From VAZQ01 sp035293945 (lineage in GTDB: Bacteria > Pseudomonadota > Alphaproteobacteria > Rhizobiales > Xanthobacteraceae): DNA of 64,000 bases. Shown here piece by piece: positions 52,262 to 58,529 of this stretch. Positions within the stretch are counted from its first letter, which is position 1. The number at the start of each line of letters is the position of its first letter. A program made the translations under genes and the position numbers. The notes under the pieces are model-generated. The model was not told the DNA's origin. It saw only the letters and a list, made by a program, of their open reading frames with translations, and did no database searches. The stretch spans positions 1 to 64,000 of the forward strand of contig DATGLV010000002.1 in assembly GCA_035293945.1 (NCBI GenBank), in the 5' to 3' direction.

Positions 52262-52287
52262 CCCCTAGCGCAAATGCTAGGGGTTTT
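52262..52287 (+). terminator. terminator, GCAAAT loop
   Basis: CCCCTAGC (52262-52269), loop GCAAAT, GCTAGGGG (52276-52283), TTTT. The downstream promoter-like element starts 3 bases after it. Confidence 0.92.
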
Positions 52288-52289
52288 CA

Positions 52290-52298
52290 TGTTATAAT
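52290..52298 (+). promoter_or_regulatory. extended -10 promoter (TGT TATAAT), leaderless start
   Basis: TGT at 52290-52292 and TATAAT at 52293-52298. The ATG of the NinG-like gene is at 52307, so a transcript starting 6-8 bases after the box would have almost no leader. Confidence 0.55.
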
Positions 52299-52306
52299 CA
52301 TGTTGT

Positions 52307-52645
52307 ATGGAGCTTTGGACAAGCGCTAAAGCCGACAAGCTTTTTTCCAAATTCATCCGCGAGCGTGACCGTGTATGTTTCTTTAGGTGTGGTCGCTCTG
52401 CCACGCAAAATTCTCATTTTTGGGGACGCGCCAATTCGGCAACACGGTACGATCCCGAGAATTGCGATGGTGTATGCGGCAAGTGTCATTTCACACATGA
52501 AGGTAACAAGCAAGGCTTGTATCGCGAGCTAAAAATCAAGCAGCTTGGTCAAGATGCTTACGCCGCACTTGAGAAGCGTGCCCGATCGATCGTCAAGCGA
52601 AGCGACGCTATCCACGAATTTATGAATTTCTACCATGCTCTATGA
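52307..52645 (+). CDS. NinG-like HNH-type recombination protein
   Basis: A 112-residue protein: CFFRCGRSATQNSHFWGR, then RYDPENCDGVCGKCHFTHEG, and NKQGLYRELKIKQLGQDAYA. It matches the NinG/Rap family of lambdoid phages and the related phage HNH proteins, in which Cys pairs (Cys24/28, Cys57/60) bind zinc and the His of SHFWGR is in the active site. NinG promotes recombination by cutting Holliday-type structures. No ribosome binding site is seen. The -10 box lies 8 bases before ATG, so the mRNA may be leaderless. Confidence 0.8.
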   Translation: MELWTSAKADKLFSKFIRERDRVCFFRCGRSATQNSHFWGRANSATRYDPENCDGVCGKCHFTHEGNKQGLYRELKIKQLGQDAYAALEKRARSIVKRSDAIHEFMNFYHAL

Positions 52646-52717
52646 GCTTTTCGGCCTTGCTCTCCTAAAGACGGTATGATTCCCTATCTGATTCGCAAAT
52701 CGACAAGAGGGATTGCA

Positions 52718-52906
52718 ATGCACTACCTTCTCTTCTCCGGCATGTTATTCCCTATCATCGCAAGTGGACTAATCGGCGCGTACATCGAGAAGAAACCTAA
52801 CACTGCCCACTTCAGACAGCTCAAATACATTGCGATCGCATTGTGTGTCTTCGCTCTCTACTGCTGCGCCAGGATAGCCTATTTGCAGGAGCTTCACGTT
52901 TTATGA
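52718..52906 (+). CDS. small two-helix membrane protein
   Basis: A 62-residue protein with two hydrophobic helices (LLFSGMLFPIIASGLIGAYI and YIAIALCVFALYCCARIAYL) and a short charged loop. ATG 52718 with AGAGGGA 6 bases upstream. The size and topology fit a holin, an anti-holin or a superinfection-exclusion protein; there is no lysozyme next to it to decide. A -10-like TATGAT is at 52,676-52,681. The stop overlaps the next start (ATGA). Confidence 0.6.
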   Translation: MHYLLFSGMLFPIIASGLIGAYIEKKPNTAHFRQLKYIAIALCVFALYCCARIAYLQELHVL

Positions 52907-53055
52907 CCGGCGACGACGAACGCACATGGCTCCTCGACCACGACCCGGCGAACCTCCTCCCGTATTCAAAGCGGCTTATCCCCGAGGATCCCGAAGCCGA
53001 GACGCTCGGCCGCCAATTCGTCCGAGATAGCGTAGCACCCGAACTGTATGGATGA
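52903..53055 (+). CDS. small hypothetical protein (50 aa)
   Basis: MTGDDERTWLLDHDPANLLPY, then an acidic region ending SVAPELYG. Acidic and soluble. It is supported only by being part of a coupled string: it starts by a 4-base overlap at 52903-52906 and its end overlaps the next gene by 8 bases. Confidence 0.5.
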   Translation: MTGDDERTWLLDHDPANLLPYSKRLIPEDPEAETLGRQFVRDSVAPELYG

Positions 53056-53308
53056 TTTCGAGGTCCTTGAAAGCGAAGCCAGATTCGAGCGCATCCACAC
53101 CAAGCGGCACGAGCGCCGCGAAGGCATCAAGAATGTCGCTGCGCGCCTTCGGAAAGGCCATTGTGCCAAGCGACCGTTCTCACGCAAACAGGCACTGACC
53201 TCGATAGGGGCTCACCGTCGCTTCAAGGGCGCTAAATTCTTGCGCAGCTACAAGTGTCCCCGCTGTGGCCATTGGCACCTTACCCACAAGCCCCAACGTC
53301 GCGTATGA
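53048..53308 (+). CDS. small basic zinc-ribbon protein
   Basis: An 86-residue protein, strongly basic (HTKRHERREGIKNVAARLRK) with a C-terminal half-ribbon YKCPRCGHWHLTHK, in which the CxxC and the two His could bind zinc. It probably binds nucleic acid. It overlaps both neighbours (53048-53055 and ATGA at 53305-53308), so it is translated as part of a coupled set. Confidence 0.6.
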   Translation: MDDFEVLESEARFERIHTKRHERREGIKNVAARLRKGHCAKRPFSRKQALTSIGAHRRFKGAKFLRSYKCPRCGHWHLTHKPQRRV

Positions 53309-53463
53309 TTTTCTTTGTCGCACAGCTCTGCATCGCGGCTCTACTCGCCGGCCTCACCGTCTTAGCCGTGATGCTCATATTTCTTGCTTTGGCCGTCGTC
53401 ATGTACGCCATCGCCAACCTTGGCTTTCTTCTTGAAGACATCGTGCGCAAGTTGACGCGCTAA
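53305..53463 (+). CDS. small membrane protein (52 aa)
   Basis: Almost entirely hydrophobic (FFVAQLCIAALLAGLTVLAV and MLIFLALAVVMYAIANLGFL), with a short basic tail VRKLTR. It starts by ATGA overlap with the zinc-ribbon gene. With the membrane protein at 52,718 it could form a holin pair, which is inference only. Confidence 0.55.
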   Translation: MIFFVAQLCIAALLAGLTVLAVMLIFLALAVVMYAIANLGFLLEDIVRKLTR

Positions 53464-53467
53464 AGCG

Positions 53468-53476
53468 TGCTATAAT
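53468..53476 (+). promoter_or_regulatory. extended -10 promoter (TGC TATAAT)
   Basis: TGC 53468-53470 and TATAAT 53471-53476, a perfect extended -10, 75 bases before the yopX-like gene. TTGACG occurs upstream but only 13 bases from the box, too near for a normal -35. Confidence 0.5.
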
Positions 53477-53550
53477 GAAGTCATTAGAAGATAGCGCGTT
53501 CAAGTCTGCGGCCTCGGCGCTATCGGGCCGCAGGTTTGAGCGAAAACACA

Positions 53551-53943
53551 ATGAGGGAAATCAAGTACAGGTTTTGGGATAAGACAGGTGCTCATGGCGG
53601 CACGCCAGCAATGTCGCCGTCGTTCACACTTGCGCAAGTGGGTAGAGTTCTTGGCGCTCAACAAGTAGACCTCGATGCACAGCCATGGATCGTGATGCAA
53701 TTCACCGGCCTCAGGGACAAGCACGGCAAGGAGATTTACGAAGGCGAAATCATCCAGAGCAACCTCGAAAACGAGATGGGCTCATTTGAGCAGGGAGTTG
53801 CGCAGGTGGTTTGGTGCGGCATGAATTCGTGCGTTGGCTTCCACTTGCGCCAAAAGGGTCAGTCAGAACAAGAAGGCTACTCGATCGGCACCGACTGCGA
53901 AGTTATCGGCAATGTTTACGAGCATCCCGAACTTCTTGTATGA
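53551..53943 (+). CDS. YopX family phage protein
   Basis: A 130-residue protein that begins MREIKYRFWDKTG, the family's usual start, and shows the conserved MQFTGLRDKHGKEIYEGEII, then the beta-rich end YSIGTDCEVIGNVYEHPELL. YopX proteins are frequent in phages of many bacteria; the function is unknown. ATG 53551 is used because homologs start there; TTG 53536 is an alternative. The last 4 bases overlap the following gene. Confidence 0.85.
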   Translation: MREIKYRFWDKTGAHGGTPAMSPSFTLAQVGRVLGAQQVDLDAQPWIVMQFTGLRDKHGKEIYEGEIIQSNLENEMGSFEQGVAQVVWCGMNSCVGFHLRQKGQSEQEGYSIGTDCEVIGNVYEHPELLV

Positions 53944-54350
53944 GCACCTTCACCGACGCACAGCAGAAAGCGGCTCGCAAAGCCTTCATCGAAGAGAACA
54001 AGCAGAAAGCATGGAACGCCGCCTGTCACGCAGAGTGGATCGGCAAGGGCCTCGACCAAGTCGTCGCCGAATGCGAGAAAATGCAGAAGGAAGATGAAAA
54101 GCTGGCCGAAGAGATCAAGGCCCTCGAAGCCTCGGTGGTCAGCCATACCAAAGAGAACCGCGACCAGCGCAAGGCACTACAGGAACGTCGCAACGGTATC
54201 GCAAAGACGATACTAGGCCTTCGTCAGCATCACGAGCGTGGGCAAGCGGCCATGGCCCAGCTCTACCAGAACGTCGAGACAAGCCTCGCCCTTGCCAAGC
54301 ATGCAGAGACGTGGGAGTGGAAGGAGGCGCAATCACCTAAAGAAAGTTGA
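53940..54350 (+). CDS. coiled-coil hypothetical protein
   Basis: A 136-residue, nearly all-helical charged protein (AECEKMQKEDEKLAEEIKAL, then SHTKENRDQRKALQERRNGI) with long heptads. It starts by ATGA overlap with the yopX-like gene. No family recognised. Its 3' end overlaps by 14 bases the end of the convergent membrane-protein gene. Confidence 0.62.
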   Translation: MSTFTDAQQKAARKAFIEENKQKAWNAACHAEWIGKGLDQVVAECEKMQKEDEKLAEEIKALEASVVSHTKENRDQRKALQERRNGIAKTILGLRQHHERGQAAMAQLYQNVETSLALAKHAETWEWKEAQSPKES

Positions 54351-54600
54351 CGGTCGTGCTGGCGATGACCGAGATTCCGGTCGCTATTGCCGCCCATTTA
54401 TTCCACCACCCGATCCGCTCCAAATATGGATAGGTGTCCTGATGATGTGTAAATTTGCCATTCTCGTCCTGCACTAGCTTCCAGTGAATGAAGGCTTCCA
54501 TGTTTTTCTTCTCAAGCGTCGACCCTCTCCACCACAAGACTGCCCCTACCAAACCGGCGATAACAGCAACGGCACTTACAACAATTTTCAGGCAAGCCAT
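54337..54600 (-). CDS. small two-helix membrane protein on the opposite strand
   Basis: An 87-residue protein: N-terminal helix IVVSAVAVIAGLVGAVLWWR, soluble middle (FIHWKLVQDENGKFTHHQDT), and C-terminal helix WAAIATGISVIASTTVNFL. GGGGAGGTG lies 6 bases before the ATG at 54598-54600, a strong ribosome binding site. It is one of only three genes in the element on the minus strand, so it may be expressed in the lysogen. Membrane-protein morons of this kind often block superinfection; that is inference. Confidence 0.62.
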   Translation of the reverse strand: MACLKIVVSAVAVIAGLVGAVLWWRGSTLEKKNMEAFIHWKLVQDENGKFTHHQDTYPYLERIGWWNKWAAIATGISVIASTTVNFL

Positions 54601-54627
54601 CGAAACACCTCCCCGACGCCTTTAGGC

Positions 54628-54633
54628 TATAAT
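54628..54633 (+). promoter_or_regulatory. TATAAT -10 box, leaderless start
   Basis: TATAAT at 54628-54633 with the ATG of the next gene at 54640, so the first transcribed base would be the start codon itself. Preceded by GGC instead of TGn. Confidence 0.45.
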
Positions 54634-54639
54634 ACCCTA

Positions 54640-55173
54640 ATGCGAGTCTTGCCTCCTTTCGAGGAAAAAATACGCAGTCAAATTCGCGACGAGATGGCCA
54701 AGAAGCCGCTTATCAGCGTCACGGCGATCAAGGAGCGCATGGAAGAAGTCTTCGGCCGGGGCTTCGATTACACCTACATCCGCAAGCTCACCGGTAAGGT
54801 CCGCAACGAAATCTCATACGAAATCGACAGCGCGAAAATCGAACCCCGCCTCGCCTTCACCCGTGAGAATTATCGGATGATGCGCGAGGAACTTCTCAAG
54901 ATTGTTTATTGGCAGCCCGGCGACGAAGGCGTGAAGCCGCTCGCCAAAGACAAGGTTGAGGCGGCCAAGAGCGTGGTCATGCTCGACCTCGCCATCCTTC
55001 AAGCCGAAGCTGCCGCCGGCATGTACAAGAAGCCTGTTGAGCTTCTCGCGAAGGAAATTCACTACGAGCCCCTCCCCGGCGAAGTCAGAGCTGTGGTCAT
55101 TGCGGCGTGGCAGCGTGGGGGATTGTTGCCGATGACGGCTATTGAACAGATTGTTCCTAAAGAAGTACACTGA
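54640..55173 (+). CDS. putative small terminase subunit-like DNA-binding protein
   Basis: A 177-residue helical protein. The N-terminus may hold a helix-turn-helix (DEMAKKPLISVTAIKERMEE, then RGFDYTYIRKLTGKVRNEIS), followed by LAFTRENYRMMREELLKIVY and a Lys-rich helix with VVMLDLAILQAEAAAGMYKK. The position before the large terminase and the HTH suggest TerS, but two genes (a membrane protein and an opposite-strand HEPN gene) separate them. No classical TerS signature is seen. The start is ATG 54640, directly after the -10 box and with no ribosome binding site. Confidence 0.5.
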   Translation: MRVLPPFEEKIRSQIRDEMAKKPLISVTAIKERMEEVFGRGFDYTYIRKLTGKVRNEISYEIDSAKIEPRLAFTRENYRMMREELLKIVYWQPGDEGVKPLAKDKVEAAKSVVMLDLAILQAEAAAGMYKKPVELLAKEIHYEPLPGEVRAVVIAAWQRGGLLPMTAIEQIVPKEVH

Positions 55174-55206
55174 AGCGTTCTTGGCCTGCGACTCCGGAGT
55201 CAAGCT

Positions 55207-55527
55207 GTGCGCACGTACTACACTTTTGGGCGAGCGTTTGCAGTTCTAACTATTGTTTCATTCGTTGTATATTTTTCGTCTCGTTATGTGTTATCCATAC
55301 GACATTCAGAAGATGGTTCTCTTTCCCTTAGCGATTACGCTTTTGTTATTTCACTGGGAACACTGTTTGTATCGATGATCGGAACCACGTCGACCATTTT
55401 GCTCGGATGGCGAGCTGATCGGCGCCAATCTGATGAATTTAAACTGAAAATTGAACAACTGGAATTGCAGTTGAGGGAGGCACGTAAATCGAATGTTAGC
55501 TCTTTGGATCAAGGCTTGATACAATAA
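55207..55527 (+). CDS. membrane protein with coiled-coil tail
   Basis: A 106-residue protein: helices AFAVLTIVSFVVYFSSRYVL and YAFVISLGTLFVSMIGTTST, then a charged coiled coil (SDEFKLKIEQLELQLREARK). It starts at GTG 55207. The AT-rich codon use differs from its neighbours, suggesting later acquisition. It could be a cargo gene; no family is recognised. Confidence 0.5.
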   Translation: MRTYYTFGRAFAVLTIVSFVVYFSSRYVLSIRHSEDGSLSLSDYAFVISLGTLFVSMIGTTSTILLGWRADRRQSDEFKLKIEQLELQLREARKSNVSSLDQGLIQ

Positions 55528-55586
55528 TTTCATATCAGCTTACCCGCTCCATTGTGCGCGCCTGTCTCGCGATCAGGCCTAGGCTG

Positions 55587-56165
55587 CTACTGCACGAACC
55601 TCGCGTACATGCGCAGATAGACCCCCTCGAACTCCGAAATGAAATCCTCAATGACGGGCACTTTGTGGAGATCCCGCCCGCGCCAACGCAATAGTGGCGG
55701 CTTGAGCTGCTTTGGCCGCTTGCCGCGGCGCACAGCACGGTTCAGCACCCAGTTATGACTGCACTTATTTCTGATATTGTTTAGCTCCATAAGCTTTTCC
55801 CGACCACTAGGAGTGAGCAGCCCAAGGCCTACCGCCCAGTTCAGCTTCATGTCGAAGCCTAGGCTTTCGCGGTCATAGAGCATTCTACGATAGGCCTTAC
55901 CGCGATCACTCGCGACGCGATGCTTTAGCCGCTTTTCGGTGATGTCGAGAGCGCAGAATAGCATTATGCGCGTTAGCAGATCTTCTATCTTCGTATGCAA
56001 CTGGAGCACCGCTGAGCGCACTATATCGTCGCGCTTTCGCTCTAACATCGCAGCAACCAGCCATGGTTCGCCTTCTTCCGTGCCGTAGATCGCCTGATTG
56101 ATTTGTTCGATTTCGAGATTAAGGCGGCCAATGGTCTTCTGGATTCGCTTCGGATTTCCCCGCAT
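55587..56165 (-). CDS. HEPN-like putative RNase, defence cargo candidate
   Basis: A 192-residue helical protein on the strand opposite to the late phage genes. LNNIRNKCSHNWVLNRAVRR contains R-x4-H (Arg132, His137), the catalytic signature of HEPN ribonucleases. The preceding helices (IVRSAVLQLHTKIEDLLTRI, LFCALDITEKRL) fit the HEPN bundle. ATG at 56163-56165 has GGGAAG upstream. HEPN proteins act in toxin-antitoxin and abortive-infection systems; no obvious antitoxin lies next to it. Alternatively it is a non-catalytic HEPN. Function is inferred from one motif and from position. Confidence 0.58.
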   Translation of the reverse strand: MRGNPKRIQKTIGRLNLEIEQINQAIYGTEEGEPWLVAAMLERKRDDIVRSAVLQLHTKIEDLLTRIMLFCALDITEKRLKHRVASDRGKAYRRMLYDRESLGFDMKLNWAVGLGLLTPSGREKLMELNNIRNKCSHNWVLNRAVRRGKRPKQLKPPLLRWRGRDLHKVPVIEDFISEFEGVYLRMYARFVQ

Positions 56166-56198
56166 AACTTCCCTTCCCCCAAACAACCGGCGAAACTA

Positions 56199-56207
56199 TG
56201 CTACGAT
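56199..56207 (+). promoter_or_regulatory. extended -10 promoter-like element (TGC TACGAT)
   Basis: TGC 56199-56201 and TACGAT 56202-56207, 72 bases before the next plus-strand gene and just upstream of the divergent HEPN gene. Confidence 0.38.
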
Positions 56208-56278
56208 ACGCGTATATTAGCTAGCCCGTTCGAGTGTGCGCCTTTGCGGCTAGCGGGGCGCACGTTCGAGCGAACTGC

Positions 56279-56539
56279 ATGGCCAATCGCGTCGAGAAAT
56301 ATCTGCGGTTTGATCTCATAGGTCCGAGCCCCACAGGCAAGACCAAGGTTTGGCAACTCACAGACCTCAAGTACCGCGATTCTTGCGGCACGGTGAAGTG
56401 GTACGGCGCTTTCCGCAAGTACGTGTTCGAGCCTCACGATTCGTCCTTCTGGGATAGCGACGCGCTCGACATGATCAGCGCGTTTCTGCGCGAGCAGAAC
56501 GGCCAACATCGGTATGCAAACGGAGACGCTTCAGCTTGA
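56279..56539 (+). CDS. small hypothetical phage protein
   Basis: An 86-residue protein: MANRVEKYLRFDLIGPSPTG, then KTKVWQLTDLKYRDSCGTVK and WYGAFRKYVFEPHDSSFW. It is beta-rich, and this pattern is known to me from short proteins encoded upstream of large terminases in Proteobacteria phages; function unknown. It overlaps the terminase gene by 26 bases, so the two are coupled. ATG 56279 is preferred over an upstream ATG because homology starts with MANRV-like residues. Confidence 0.6.
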   Translation: MANRVEKYLRFDLIGPSPTGKTKVWQLTDLKYRDSCGTVKWYGAFRKYVFEPHDSSFWDSDALDMISAFLREQNGQHRYANGDASA

Positions 56540-57965
56540 GCGTCTAGTAGACGACCCCGAAATCCGCCGCGCAGCGGCCAAGACCCTCAAGGGCTTCTGT
56601 CTCACCTACCTGCCGCATCACTTTCCTGCCGATCTCTCGGACTTCTTCGATGAGATGGCCGGCGCGCTGCAAGATCACGATTGCAGGCGGCTTGAGATCA
56701 TAGGCTTCCGCGGCTGCGCCAAGAGCACGATGGCGAGCCTTGCGCTTGTCCTGTGGTGTGCGCTCGAACACCCCGACAAGTACCCGTTCATCATCATGCT
56801 CGCGGACACCCGCGGCCAGGCCAGCATCAACGCGGCCAGCGTCCAACACGAGCTGCGCAATAACGAGCTGATCCTTCGCGACTACGGGCACCTGAAGTAC
56901 CGAAAAATCGACGATCCGAAACCCGAGCCAACTCTCGAATCGGACGAAGACTGGCAGGCCATGAACGCCGTCCTCGACAACGGCGTCCGCATCCTGTCCC
57001 GTTCCCGAGGCCAGAAGGTCCGTGGCGTAAAGCACCGCCAGCACCGCCCTTCCCTCATCGTCGCCGACGACGTTGAAGACCTCGACTGGGTACGAACGCA
57101 GGAGAACCGCGACAAGTCGGACCGATGGTTCAGAGGCAACGTCTTGCCCTCTGTAGACGAGCAGGACGGTCGTGTCGTCCTCATTGGCAACTGGCTGCAC
57201 ACCGACGGGCTCATGGCCCGTCTCAAGAACACCGGGATCTTCAAAGTCCTCGAATTCCCCCTCCTCCGCGAAGGCGACGGCACCGAGATCGAGCGATGCA
57301 CCTGGCGGGCCAAGTACCCAACGCAGGCGGCTATCGACCTCAAACGCCAGGAGCTGGGCGACATCGGCTTCAGGCGCGAGATGCTTCTGCAGGTCGTGCC
57401 CGAGGAAGGGCAGGACGTGCTGCCCGAAGACATCCACTACTACGATGACCCGCCATTCGACGACGGCAACTATCTGGCGCACGGCGTCGACCTCGCCATC
57501 AGCACGAAGGAAAGTGCTGACTACACCGCCGTCGTAAGCGGGGAAGTCACGTGGCCGAATGGCAAGCTCGAAATCTACATCCAGCCGCATCCGATTATCC
57601 GGCGCATGAATTTCAATGACACGATGGCTGCGCTCGATAACGTGCGCCACAGCTCTAACATGAGCAGCCAGTTCTTTGTTGAGGCGGTCGCTTACCAACA
57701 AGCTGCAATTGAAGAGCTAGAACGTCGCGCGTTCGCCGTCACGGCCATGCACCCAATCAAGGACAAACGGGCTAGGCTTCGCGTGGCGGCACGCTACATC
57801 AAGACTGGAGTGGTGAAGTTTCCGCGCAACGGGTGCGAGCAGCTTTTGACGCAGCTATTCGGGTTCGGGAGTGAGAAGCATGACGACGCGGTCGACGCGC
57901 TAGTCTATCTCATTCTCGGCTTAGCAGGAGACGGCATCGAAGAGCCGAAAGTACATTACGTCTAA
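56514..57965 (+). CDS. terL: phage large terminase subunit
   Basis: A 483-residue packaging motor. The ATPase domain has Walker A GFRGCAKST (64-72) with the unusual FRG-C-AKS form common in phage terminases, and Walker B LIVADDVED (181-189). The nuclease domain has Asp326 in AHGVDLAISTKE, Glu390 in QFFVEAVAYQQ and the acidic cluster in KHDDAVDALVYL (about 456-464). It cuts and pumps phage DNA into the prohead. It overlaps the upstream gene; the next plus-strand gene is the portal, separated by a minus-strand cargo gene. Confidence 0.93.
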   Translation: MQTETLQLERLVDDPEIRRAAAKTLKGFCLTYLPHHFPADLSDFFDEMAGALQDHDCRRLEIIGFRGCAKSTMASLALVLWCALEHPDKYPFIIMLADTRGQASINAASVQHELRNNELILRDYGHLKYRKIDDPKPEPTLESDEDWQAMNAVLDNGVRILSRSRGQKVRGVKHRQHRPSLIVADDVEDLDWVRTQENRDKSDRWFRGNVLPSVDEQDGRVVLIGNWLHTDGLMARLKNTGIFKVLEFPLLREGDGTEIERCTWRAKYPTQAAIDLKRQELGDIGFRREMLLQVVPEEGQDVLPEDIHYYDDPPFDDGNYLAHGVDLAISTKESADYTAVVSGEVTWPNGKLEIYIQPHPIIRRMNFNDTMAALDNVRHSSNMSSQFFVEAVAYQQAAIEELERRAFAVTAMHPIKDKRARLRVAARYIKTGVVKFPRNGCEQLLTQLFGFGSEKHDDAVDALVYLILGLAGDGIEEPKVHYV

Positions 57966-57972
57966 CCGCCCT

Positions 57973-58485
57973 TCATCTGTAGCAAACTGTCCGAGCCCAC
58001 GTGTACCCGCAAGACCCGCCACTAGAGACACCTGATTGCCAGACGCGAAATGTCTGAGCTGGCGGACTACTCGTCGCGCAGAAGTGAGCTGCGGCTTGTT
58101 CTCGACCGGCTCCGCAAGGAAGCTGTATTCCCCGAATCTCCGAAGTTGCACTGAGGTTCGTTGGCAGATGGCAGGTCACTTTGATCTCTCGATAGCCACA
58201 ATGGCCACCAGCGGTATCGAAAACTACGTTGATGTCATACGGAGCAGTTTGCTGTCCTTGCGGCGTGTGTATGGTGCAAATATCCCGAGCCATAAAGTCA
58301 TCCGGCGTGAAGCAATCATAGTGCGCATCCCAAGTCACGCATGGCCCATATGTATCGTCATGCCAAAACGTACAGGCGATGTACGTCGGGTTCGGATTTG
58401 ACGCGAGACGATGCTTCGGCCGGGCAGCGACGCCCTCTGGGGTGATAGATATCAAAAGTGTGACGATCAGCGCTAATCTCTTCAT
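57973..58485 (-). CDS. secreted cysteine-rich protein, putative cargo gene
   Basis: A 170-residue protein with a Sec signal (MKRLALIVTLLISITPEGVA, cleavage about residue 20). The mature part contains ten Cys, an even number (for example YIACTFWHDDTYGPCVTWDA, HCGYREIKVTCHLP, SCGYTWARTVCYR), as expected for a disulfide-linked periplasmic or extracellular protein. GGGAGGG precedes the ATG at 58483-58485. It lies on the minus strand between terminase and portal, a place where phages carry morons (genes expressed in the lysogen). The family is unknown; two repeated halves are suggested by the twice-occurring CGY motif. Confidence 0.65.
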   Translation of the reverse strand: MKRLALIVTLLISITPEGVAARPKHRLASNPNPTYIACTFWHDDTYGPCVTWDAHYDCFTPDDFMARDICTIHTPQGQQTAPYDINVVFDTAGGHCGYREIKVTCHLPTNLSATSEIRGIQLPCGAGREQAAAHFCATSSPPAQTFRVWQSGVSSGGSCGYTWARTVCYR

Positions 58486-58529
58486 TTTGACCCTCCCGTA
58501 TCCCCATACATTCCGTCGAACACATCGTC

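Noticed and set aside
53475..53582. 35-codon open frame starting inside TATAATG
   Set aside because: Its ATG overlaps the -10 box, so it would not be on the transcript from that promoter, and it has no ribosome binding site.
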